Of a stretch of 64,000 bases of DNA, positions 23,800-32,400 are shown piece by piece. Each line of letters opens with the position of its first letter. Within the stretch, counting starts at the first letter, position 1. The notes under the pieces were generated by a model. The model had not been told where the DNA came from, did no database searches, and saw nothing but the letters and a program-made list of their open reading frames with translations. The DNA is taken from positions 4,015,748 to 4,079,747 of the forward strand of contig NZ_CP036266.1 of NCBI RefSeq assembly GCF_007744075.1, in the 5' to 3' direction. Source of the DNA: Gimesia chilikensis. GTDB taxonomy: Bacteria; Planctomycetota; Planctomycetia; Planctomycetales; Planctomycetaceae. Position numbers and translations under genes: made by a program.

Positions 23800-23912
23800 G
23801 TCGAGAGAGCGGCTTTCGAACCCGGGCTTGTCCTAACTGCCGGAATTTGATAAAGATACCGCAGATTTGGTATAGATCTTTTCCGGTAATCATTCAGACA
23901 GGCACGGATGCC

Positions 23913-24722
23913 ATGCTCAATCGAATCTTACAGTCAAAATGGACCAGACGCAGCTTACTTACTCTGGCTACTTTACCATTCGTCCTTTCCAGTATTGCTT
24001 ACTGGAATGGTTCTACCGTGCAGAAATCGATGGCAGGAGCTCCTCGCCCTGCCTTGGCATTTGAAACATTTCTTGTCGACCGAGGAATGATCAAAGAGAC
24101 CGAACGTGTCGTCGGTGCCCGATTTCGCTTCAAAAATCTGAGCGATCAGACCGTCACCGTCAAAGAACTCATCCCCAGCTGTGGCTGTCTGCAACCTCAT
24201 CTGGAGAAACGGGTCTATGAACCTCATGAATCAGGCGAGTTCATCCTGAAAATGGAAACGGCGGGCGAATCTCCCGGACAGAAGGAGCTCTTCGTCGACT
24301 TCAAATACGAAGATACGATGGAACGCGTGGCCCGCCTGACATTCAAAGTGGAACTCCCCATCCGCAGACTGGTTGTTAAACCGAAAGCACTGGTGATCTA
24401 CCAGTTCACCCCCGGACGCACTGTCCACCCCGTGACAGTCTCCGATTATCGTGGCGGTAAAGATTTTGAAATCACCAGCGTCAAAAGCACATCCAAATAT
24501 GCCAAGGTGGAACTCGGTGCACTGGAAAACAACGATGGTCTCCGACAGCAAAAAGTGGATGTGATCGTAGAAGATCTTGTGCCGCCGGGAAAACATGACG
24601 GCCTGGTTGTGATTAAAACCAACGACACCGATTTCCCGGAACTCTATGTGCCCCTTATTATCCAGGGCCCCGATCAGAAAACCGTTCTCAGGCCCGAAGT
24701 CGCTTCGCCTCAGGCCAATTGA
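23913..24722 (+). CDS. Secreted DUF1573-domain protein
   Basis: About 269 residues from the ATG at 23913; an upstream TTG would add 22 residues unlike a signal sequence. Residues 8-32 are basic then hydrophobic (RRSLLTLATLPFVLSSIAYW), a signal peptide or anchor. The beta-sandwich region includes FRFKNLSDQTVTVKELIPSCGC, the DUF1573 hallmark with paired cysteines in an Ig-like (ASH/MSP-type) fold. The protein is probably periplasmic or surface-bound. Function unknown. Confidence 0.8.
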   Translation: MLNRILQSKWTRRSLLTLATLPFVLSSIAYWNGSTVQKSMAGAPRPALAFETFLVDRGMIKETERVVGARFRFKNLSDQTVTVKELIPSCGCLQPHLEKRVYEPHESGEFILKMETAGESPGQKELFVDFKYEDTMERVARLTFKVELPIRRLVVKPKALVIYQFTPGRTVHPVTVSDYRGGKDFEITSVKSTSKYAKVELGALENNDGLRQQKVDVIVEDLVPPGKHDGLVVIKTNDTDFPELYVPLIIQGPDQKTVLRPEVASPQAN

Positions 24723-24880
24723 GGCGTCCTCAAACCCTGCGATCAGCAGTTTTTGTGACTTCTAAGACTTTTTTCTGACTATTTTTGTACGAAATCTCGA
24801 CGCCTGCACCACTAATAATGATAGAGAACCCCGAGTTCTCTTTAAATTATTAACTTCTTTCAGCTCAACAATGGTGCAGC

Positions 24881-27265
24881 ATGCGTTTAACACTCAGAAC
24901 TCTGATCGCTTATCTGGATGATGTTTTAGAGCCGGCCCAGATCAAAGAAATCGGCAAAAAACTGGAGGAGAGCAGTTACGCCTCCTCGCTGGTAGAACGA
25001 ATCAAAGATGTGTTACGCAGACGCCGCCTGACTGCTCCGGAAGTCGAAGGCCCCGGGTCTAACCTCGACCCGAACACGGTCTCAGAGTATCTCGACAACA
25101 CGCTCCCCCCGGAAAGTGTGGCCGATGTGGAAAAGATCTGCCTGAACTCGGATGTCAATCTGGTGGAAGTCGCCGCTTCCCATCAGATCCTGACCCTGGT
25201 TCTGGGAGAACCGGCCACCGTTAACCCTGATACCAGAGAGCGGATTTACGCCCTGGGGCCAGCCCTGCGCAGCGACCAGACAGAAGCGGCCCCTTTGGCT
25301 CAGACGGCTGTTGCCGAACCTCCGGCCGCACCTCAGCCAGTTGCAGCAACGGCCCCCGACAGAACCAGTACTCCGCCTCCACAACAGTCTATTCCCGCTC
25401 GAGAACCGGAGCCCTTTTCCTCGCGGATTCCAGACTACCTGAAAACCAAACCGCTCTGGAAGCGTTTTACTCCTTACGTTCTGATTCTGCTCACCGCAGT
25501 CGTCTGGGCTGGACTGTTCTTCAACGATCCGACCTTTTTCCCGTCATTCTTCACACGGACTGATGCTACGCCGCAAGTGGCTGGCAATCAGGTTGACAAC
25601 GAAGAAGTTGATTTATCTAAACCTCAGGAGCCGACACCAGAAAAATCGGCGTCCGCGCCAGCAGAGCCAGGAACTGACGTCGCAGCGATGACTCCTGAAA
25701 AACAGCCAGCTAAAACGACACCGGTTCCCCCCAAACCGGAGCCTGCCGGTGACACCGTGGCAATGAATACCAAGCCCCCCGCATTTGATGCACCACCGCC
25801 CGCTGATGCAGAAACAGCTGCTCCAACTGCAGTTCCCGCTAAGCCCCCCGTGGAGAACCTCCTGCCGACCACTCCCGTAACGACAACACCTGCTGAAACT
25901 CCGACAACACCACCGGCTGCACCTGCAAAACCAGCAGAGAATACCGTGGCCATGAACAGTAAAACTCCTGAAAATGCCGCTCCTGCAGCACCAGCGAAAA
26001 TTGAAATGGCGGATGCCGCTCAGAAAGCACCGGCTGCACAAATTGAATCAGAAGATGGATTCTTCCTGGCCCAAGTCGATCAGAAACGTGAACTGGCTGA
26101 CAAAAATGACTGGTTAATCCTCTCAAAGGTAATGCCGATCCAGGCTGGTTCCGCAGTCGCCTCACCCGCACCGTTCACCGCGCGGATTAATATTCCCGAA
26201 GCCCTGTGTAAAGTGGTTCTACTGCCCGGAACAGAGGTAACTTATCAAGGTAAAAACAAAGCCGCCGAGATGGGGTTCAAGATCCAGGAAGGCCGTCTGA
26301 GAATCGAAGCCTCCCGTGGCCTGAATGATGCCCGGGACGCAGCTGGACCAACTCTGTCGATCAAAGTCAATGATGAGCTGTGGCGTATCGAACTGGTCAC
26401 ACGCGACAGCGTGTGTGGCATTGAAATCGATCCCGTACAACCTACGCATCCCGACCAGAAACCCGGCCCTGACAACTACACAGGGATCCTGTATGCCTAT
26501 TCGGGGATGATCCGCTTCTCAGATGGATCCGGCAAGGTGCACACCATCGATGCTGGCCACTGGATGTCACTCTCCGCCAAAGACCGCAAGGCCGGACGTA
26601 TCAATCCTTCTGATGGTGATAAGCCCCTGCGGGTTCCGCATTGGGTCGAACCTAACTACAAAGACAGCTCCTACCTGGCCCGTCGTCAAATCGCGGCTTT
26701 CGCTAAAGAGCTGAAAGACGACCAGCTGGTATCGCTTACCATGCCCGCCATCACCAAGGACCTGAAACCCAACATATCCGACCTGGCAACCAAATCTCTG
26801 GCGTTAACCAACCGTTACCAGGAACTGGTGAAGGTACTGAATGAAGTTGACCATCACGAGTCCCGAATGGAAGCCGTTAATGGGATTCGAAACTGGCTCT
26901 TGCGTGATCCGCAAAACGGAGAGTTGCTCAAAGCGGCGCTTCAGAAACAGTTTTCTCCCGAGATGGCAGAAACGATGGAACGCCTGCTCTGGGGCTTCCA
27001 GAAACAAGATGCCCAGGATCGCTTCATCTCAGGCAGACTGGTAGAATGGCTGGAACATCCACATGTTGCTGTCCGGGAACAGGCTTTCAATTATATTCAC
27101 GAATTGACAGACCGTCCCATCGACTACTCTGACATTGCGACCCCCACACAACGACGGTCAACAGCCCGGCGCTGGTTCTCCCACATTGAAAAACATGGCT
27201 CGCTGGTAGAACCTCAGGCTGCCCCTGTGAATCCACCTGAGAAGTCATTTAATCCCATCAACTGA
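24881..27265 (+). CDS. Membrane-spanning FecR-like protein with Pro/Ala/Thr linker
   Basis: 794 residues. The first 130 are alpha-helical with two copies of a YLDD/YLDNTL motif (residues 11-14 and 70-74), reminiscent of planctomycete proteins linked to sigma-factor or kinase signalling. One transmembrane helix lies at about 197-214 (YVLILLTAVVWAGLFF). Residues 220-395 are a low-complexity linker in which TVAMN recurs. A FecR-like beta-rich domain (about 410-600) is followed by an alpha-helical C-terminus of about 150 residues. The topology suggests a cytoplasmic N-terminus and an external sensor. No sigma factor is adjacent. A perfect hairpin follows the stop. Confidence 0.6.
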   Translation: MRLTLRTLIAYLDDVLEPAQIKEIGKKLEESSYASSLVERIKDVLRRRRLTAPEVEGPGSNLDPNTVSEYLDNTLPPESVADVEKICLNSDVNLVEVAASHQILTLVLGEPATVNPDTRERIYALGPALRSDQTEAAPLAQTAVAEPPAAPQPVAATAPDRTSTPPPQQSIPAREPEPFSSRIPDYLKTKPLWKRFTPYVLILLTAVVWAGLFFNDPTFFPSFFTRTDATPQVAGNQVDNEEVDLSKPQEPTPEKSASAPAEPGTDVAAMTPEKQPAKTTPVPPKPEPAGDTVAMNTKPPAFDAPPPADAETAAPTAVPAKPPVENLLPTTPVTTTPAETPTTPPAAPAKPAENTVAMNSKTPENAAPAAPAKIEMADAAQKAPAAQIESEDGFFLAQVDQKRELADKNDWLILSKVMPIQAGSAVASPAPFTARINIPEALCKVVLLPGTEVTYQGKNKAAEMGFKIQEGRLRIEASRGLNDARDAAGPTLSIKVNDELWRIELVTRDSVCGIEIDPVQPTHPDQKPGPDNYTGILYAYSGMIRFSDGSGKVHTIDAGHWMSLSAKDRKAGRINPSDGDKPLRVPHWVEPNYKDSSYLARRQIAAFAKELKDDQLVSLTMPAITKDLKPNISDLATKSLALTNRYQELVKVLNEVDHHESRMEAVNGIRNWLLRDPQNGELLKAALQKQFSPEMAETMERLLWGFQKQDAQDRFISGRLVEWLEHPHVAVREQAFNYIHELTDRPIDYSDIATPTQRRSTARRWFSHIEKHGSLVEPQAAPVNPPEKSFNPIN

Positions 27266-27279
27266 GATCAAAATACCAA

Positions 27280-27313
27280 ACCAGATCCGAGTCCGCCCTG
27301 ATTCGGATCTGGT
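27280..27313 (+). terminator. Hairpin after the FecR-like gene
   Basis: ACCAGATCCGA at 27280-27290 pairs perfectly with TCGGATCTGGT at 27303-27313, ending 48 bases after the stop codon at 27265. The sequence after it has only scattered Ts, so this is a probable rather than certain terminator. Confidence 0.65.
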
Positions 27314-27572
27314 TCTATCATAAGATTAATTCTGGACTTAGCTTCGCAATTAATTCCCGATATCACATCAAAAAACGAGAAAAAATCAACGAACTCCTCT
27401 TGCTCGATTTTTTAACGACTGTTATCTTTCGCCCACCTCTCTCCCAGTCATATCCCGATGCGTTTCAAATCGTCAACTAAATCTATCCCCCCCGAACTAA
27501 ACCATTTTCCGACAGTATGACACTTAGAAATGAGTTCTGAGTCCATACTTACAAACGATGGAGCTGTGCACG

Positions 27573-28586
27573 ATGCACTCAACTCGAAACAGATTTTCGG
27601 TTCTCTGCAATCTGGCAATCTTATTTTCACTGGGAACACTGACGTTATCCGGCTGTAATACCATGCATGGCGTGGCCAGTAACGAGATGGGAAATGGTTA
27701 CTATCAACGTGGGGATTATGCTCAGGCTCATGCAGCCTTTACCCGGGCAATCGCAAATAATCCTACAAATCCCGACTACGTCCATAACCTGGCAGTCGTC
27801 ATGGAGAAAGAAGGCGATCTGGCTGGTGCGGAACAGACTTACCGCAACGCCCTGCGAGTTGATCCGACTCACCAGCCTTCACATCACGGTCTGGCGGAAC
27901 TGATGATCAGCCAGGGACGTCAACAGGAAGCCGCTCAGCATATTACCGCATGGCGGGACACTCAGCCTTACATTGCAGAGTCTCACCTGGAAATGGCCTG
28001 GCTGCTGCAACAGAATGGTGACATGACAGGAGCAGAACAGTCTCTGAAAGCTGCTGCAAACATTGACCCCAACCATCCCAAAGTTTTAGCTCACATGGGA
28101 CAGGTCTATCAGCAGAGTGGCCGTAACGAAGAAGCTCTCGCGATGTACGAGCAGTCCCTGCAGTCTGAATGGTATCAGCCACAGGTTCAGTCACGGATCT
28201 CTTCATTGAAAAAACCATATGCCCCCGCCAGCCCACAGGACCGGATTGTTGCCAAGGGATGGGAACATGGCCCCCTGGGTAATGGCAGCATGTTCCGTTA
28301 CCAGACACGCACCGCGCAGGCAAGCTACACACACCCTCTTCCCACCTATACCGGCGGTGCCTCCAGCGGGACAGTGGCGATGATGAACTCACCGCAGATC
28401 AGTCATACGAATGCCTACTCCACCGGCAGCCTTGCCTCACAGCCCATGCTGGTGGCTCCCGGAGCTGTTGGCCAACCTGTCCCCTACGGTGTCGCAACCG
28501 CACCTGAGCCAATCAACGTTGATCCAGCTCACTACCCGACAGAGCCAGCCACAGCCGGTGCAGCTCCCATTGTCCAACCCTATTGA
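27573..28586 (+). CDS. TPR-repeat lipoprotein
   Basis: 337 residues from the ATG at 27573, which gives a good lipoprotein signal peptide (hydrophobic stretch then LSGC with Cys28). Four to five tetratricopeptide repeats follow at about residues 40-190, for example [20 protein letters not shown] and [20 protein letters not shown]. The last 140 residues are rich in Pro, Ala, Thr and Ser and are probably disordered. It is likely an envelope scaffold anchored to a membrane. No partner genes are adjacent. Confidence 0.8.
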   Translation: MHSTRNRFSVLCNLAILFSLGTLTLSGCNTMHGVASNEMGNGYYQRGDYAQAHAAFTRAIANNPTNPDYVHNLAVVMEKEGDLAGAEQTYRNALRVDPTHQPSHHGLAELMISQGRQQEAAQHITAWRDTQPYIAESHLEMAWLLQQNGDMTGAEQSLKAAANIDPNHPKVLAHMGQVYQQSGRNEEALAMYEQSLQSEWYQPQVQSRISSLKKPYAPASPQDRIVAKGWEHGPLGNGSMFRYQTRTAQASYTHPLPTYTGGASSGTVAMMNSPQISHTNAYSTGSLASQPMLVAPGAVGQPVPYGVATAPEPINVDPAHYPTEPATAGAAPIVQPY

Positions 28587-28634
28587 TTTTCGTGATTTCG
28601 GTCAAAAAGTCGCGAGACTTTGCATCCGACTGCG

Positions 28635-28662
28635 TTGACCGGACATGGCGTCATGATAGAAT
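28635..28662 (+). promoter_or_regulatory. Promoter of the tRNA-Pro gene
   Basis: TTGACC at 28635-28640 and TAGAAT at 28657-28662 are separated by 16 bases, close to the sigma-70 consensus. The -10 element ends 10 bases before the mature tRNA 5' end. Confidence 0.75.
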
Positions 28663-28672
28663 AAGACTCCCA

Positions 28673-28746
28673 CGGGATGTGGCTCAGCCTGGTAGAGCGC
28701 TGCGTTCGGGACGCAGAGGTCGCAAGTTCAAATCTTGTCATCCCGA
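28673..28746 (+). tRNA. tRNA-Pro (anticodon CGG)
   Basis: The 74-base cloverleaf folds fully. The acceptor stem CGGGATG pairs with CATCCCG, the anticodon stem CTGCG/CGCAG encloses the loop TTCGGGA with anticodon CGG, and the T-loop TTCAAAT is standard. The discriminator base is A and CCA is not encoded. The D arm GCTCAGCCTGGTAGAGC is typical. Content changes from housekeeping to accessory genes right after it, so this tRNA is a likely integration target. Confidence 0.95.
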
Positions 28747-28788
28747 CTATTAAGTCATTAAACAGAAACCACTTACAAAAATGCACAT

Positions 28789-28837
28789 TGGTCCGTTATT
28801 CACCAAATCAACTTGGTCCGTTAAGTGGTCCGTTATT
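28789..28837 (+). repeat. Three direct copies of TGGTCCGTTA next to the tRNA
   Basis: TGGTCCGTTA occurs at 28789-28798, 28814-28823 and 28826-28835; the first and last are also followed by TT. Clustered short repeats just inside a tRNA-borne attachment site are typical of integrase arm-binding sites. The copies are seen directly; the role is inference. Confidence 0.6.
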
Positions 28838-28965
28838 CTGTAATTTTTTGTGTAAAATTACAACGCTCCAGGCCTCTCAGAATCGCTTTTCTTGGCCTCA
28901 AAACTCCATACGAGAGTTATCCCTATCTTTCACCCACAAATCCAGACAGAGAGCCTCTCTGACGG

Positions 28966-29100
28966 TCAGATGGCAACCGTCTCCGGTGCCACGCGATAGT
29001 GTGGGGGATTCCAGACAGGCGTAATCCAGGTGATGCCCAACTGATCGATTTGTTTGAGTAGCAATCTGAGCAAATGAATTTCATGATGTTGGGTTCTATT
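28966..29100 (-). pseudogene. Possible C-terminal gene remnant
   Basis: The last 45 or so codons of this minus-strand frame read like real protein (HEIHLLRLLLKQIDQLG, then ITWITPVWNPPHYRV) and stop at 28966. The upstream part of the frame is Ser/Pro/Arg-rich and unlike protein, and no start or ribosome binding site is present. A decayed gene fragment is more likely than a functional gene. Family not recognised. Confidence 0.3.
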
Positions 29101-29244
29101 AAGCGGAATTACTGATTGCTTAGCCGAACTCCATCCCAATGAAGTTGACTGGAAGCAGGGGGGATCACTCGCAAACGGAGCAAAACAGGTAGGTTGCGTC
29201 TTTACCGGTCGTGTCGTTGGACGGTCCGTTCTTTGGACAACTGA

Positions 29245-29412
29245 GCTGCCACTTTTCTTGTGTTTGACGCCTCGGATCGGCTCGCCGATCATGGTTGGGC
29301 TCAAGACTACGTTCACGATTACGCAACAATGCTGGAGAACTGGCTGAACGTGCCGGCTGAAACTGTCCTCGGTCAGAAATACGAACCAGTGGATTGTTTG
29401 AAGACAACTTAG
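29245..29412 (+). pseudogene. Possible C-terminal gene remnant
   Basis: A 55-codon frame between stops reads FLVFDASDRLADHG, then WAQDYVHDYATMLENWLNV and AETVLGQKYEPVDCL, with an amphipathic, protein-like composition. It lacks a credible start and ribosome binding site. It is probably the tail of a gene truncated when the accessory region was assembled. Family not recognised. Confidence 0.3.
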
Positions 29413-29466
29413 CATGTTGATTTTCTCAGCGATTCGTCACGTTCAGATCCAGATTTCAGTAAGCCT

Positions 29467-32400
29467 CTAGGGCAGTTGCAATACTAAAGGGGACTCGCTG
29501 ACAACCTTGGCAGTAACACTACCGGGGGAGCGTTCCTTTAAGACGATGCTATATTCTTCCGGCCTAAAGTCTTTGGGAAATTGCAGTGTGAATTTGCCTT
29601 CCGCATCGGATGTCGCGCGTGAATAGCTCTTGCCTCGCGTCCCTGCCAGGATCGTGGCCCCGCCGACCGGACGATCATAGGCATCGATCAGCTTCCCAGC
29701 CAGAGGAAAGGTCGGCGCCAGTTCGATCGTCGGCAGTTGGAATTCTTTGGCGGCGGCGGGGACCTGGTCTGAAATCAAGATCCTCCCCAGTTGGATCCAG
29801 TCGGCGTATTCACGCGGCTTACTGATTAATTGCACCCCGACCTCTTCTCCCGGAATCAATTCTGCAGTGTAGACGCCTTCTTTGTCAGAAAAAGCGTTTT
29901 GAGAATTGAGTCGGCCCCCTTGTCTGACAGAAATCCAAGCCCCGGAGATGGGCGTTTTCTCTTCCATTGTCTGAATGATTCCCCGGGCGGTAATCGTCGG
30001 TTTGAAGGGGATCGTCGCCCGTGTTGTTTTCCCGGCAACAACTTCGATTACATCGGGGATGACCGCCCGCAATTTCATGTTGTCATCCGGAAAACGAGCA
30101 TAGATCCGATAACGGCCCTCCGCCAATTCGGGAATGGAGAACTGGCCACTGGCGTCAGTTTCCATGTAAGCTGTTCCTTTACTACTGTTAATGCCCCGGC
30201 TCTCCGAATCTACATAGACTATGCAGCCAGAGAAATCGACCGGAGTTTCCGCCGATAATGTTCCCAGGACACGCCCTGTCGGTTTGAGGACGATGGGCAC
30301 GATGCCCGGGGCTTGTTCCAAGCTGGGCAGACGGTTCTGTTGTTCACCATACCCTTCTCCTGTTGAAAGCAGAGAATACAGTAACTCACGATTGCAGGTC
30401 GGCAGCTTGACGTTTCCCTGCACGTCTGTCACGCCACCAATCAATTGCCTGATCGGCTCTGGGACTGTATTGGATGCGCCCAAGGTGATGATTTTATAAC
30501 TCCAGGGATCAACACGAACTCCTGCAATTGGTTTTCCGTAGATGTCTCTGACTTCAAATGCGGTGTTTGTAGCTGGTCCCAGAATCAGGGCGACCGGATC
30601 GCGAGAAAGCTCGCGAAGTTGCCGATATACATTCGCAGTACCAATCTGATGTCCTGGGGCAAAACCCCAGAGTGTTCCAACGAAATGTATTTTATCCTCT
30701 GCTATTACTTTACGTGGAACAAGAATCGAAAAGCGTCCCTGATCATCGGCTCGGGTCTCGATAATGCTTTTACGTAAGCTGGTGGGCAGCCAGAGTCGGG
30801 CCCCGGGAATGCCTTTGCCGGCTGGTGTCATGACCTGCCCCGCCAGGCGAACTTTGTCTTGTGGAATGGCCTGATCGCCCAGAGGCGGAGCCGTTGGTTT
30901 GGGCTCCTCGGATTTGGCCGCAGGCATCTCTTGTATGGGAGGCGGTATTTCCATTCCCAGGTTTGCTGTCTGTTCTTCACCCGCACTGATCTTCACAGGC
31001 AGGCGGAAGACGACATCGCTGCCCCGAGAAGTCCTGTCGCCGATTAGGCGTTCCTGTTCCGGGGCGTAGATCTGAATCTGGTAGGTACCCGGGGATACAT
31101 CCTTGATTTCATAGGTTGTTCCGTCGGCGGAAAGAGTGGCATTATAAAAAGTATCTTCGCCGCTCAACGTGATGTGAGAGATGGTCTTGAACCGCTGACG
31201 ATTGACTTTTCCCCGGAGTGATCCCGTCGCCTGCGTCTTGATCACAATCGTCGTCCGTTGTTTTTTATCGAAGCGTTCCAACCCGGGAAGACGCCCCTGG
31301 GCCACGCCGCCCCCCCAATAGGCCAGTTCGATATCGGGGCTGGAATTCACATTCTTGAATTCAAACTGCCCCTCGGCATTGGTTGTCGCAGACAGGAACT
31401 GCGCGACTTGGGCAACAGACTTGAGATTCCCGTTCTGGACCATGGCCCAGTTGAAGGGAAATTCATTCCGCCCTCCCGTTCGCCGCATACTCGCAGCGAT
31501 CAGACGCAGCTGAACTCCGGGAACCGGCTTTCCATCAGCGGTCACCACTTTCCCCGCGAATGTGTGCAGCATCGCGGGGTCGAGAGGCGTCAGGCGGTAC
31601 TCTTCCATCGGGGCGCCAGATGCTGCACGTGCCAGAACGCGGACGTGGACTTCTTTCTGATAGCCATCGGCCCGAATCGTCACCTGCAGCGGCATGCCCT
31701 GCACGAATTTCCGCAGTTCGAATTCCCCCCTGGCATTGACGATCCGTTCTCCATTCATCACGCGTGCTCCGCTGAGGATCCCCTGGGGGTCGTTCGGCTT
31801 ACGTATGGGTGAAAAAGTGATCTGCACTTTGTAGTCAGTGACTGGCTTGCCGGTACTATCATCGACGACTTTGCCGCGCAGAATGCCTTCTGATTTCATC
31901 GTCACCACGACTGGCTTGTTCTCTTCCGCCGGGAAATCCCGGTTTGTGATCGTGGAATAGCCTGATAAGACGAATGTCAGCGGCGCCAACTGCGTGAGCG
32001 AATCGAACGTGAACTCCCCTTGTGCATTCGTTTTGGTAGAACGCCGCATATTGAGTTCATGGCCATCCGGACCTTCGTAAGAGATCCAGACTCCCTTGAG
32101 GGGCTTCCCATCGGAATCGACGACTTTGCCGGCTATGGTTCGCCCTGGTTGCATGGTGACGTGATACGTGGCTGGTGATGGGGGAGCCCCCGGTGTAACC
32201 AGGAGTTGTTGAGGAGCAAAGCCGTCCGCCTGCACAACGATCTCATAGCGGCCGAACAAGTCACAGAGGTCCTCCAACTGATACTTTCCCTGGGCATTGG
32301 AAGTTGTTTCCCTCGTTTGAGTTGACGAGCGCCCCATATTAGAGAGTCTGGCACCAGCGATGGGATGGCCCTGGGCATCCGTAATCGTCCCGCGAATGGC

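Larger units (their letters stand above)
28838..29466. other. Gene-poor region after the tRNA with coding debris
   Basis: No intact gene can be supported between the repeat cluster and the first M56 protein gene. Two short protein-like fragments on opposite strands are listed separately. No integrase or transposase with complete motifs is seen. Confidence 0.5.
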
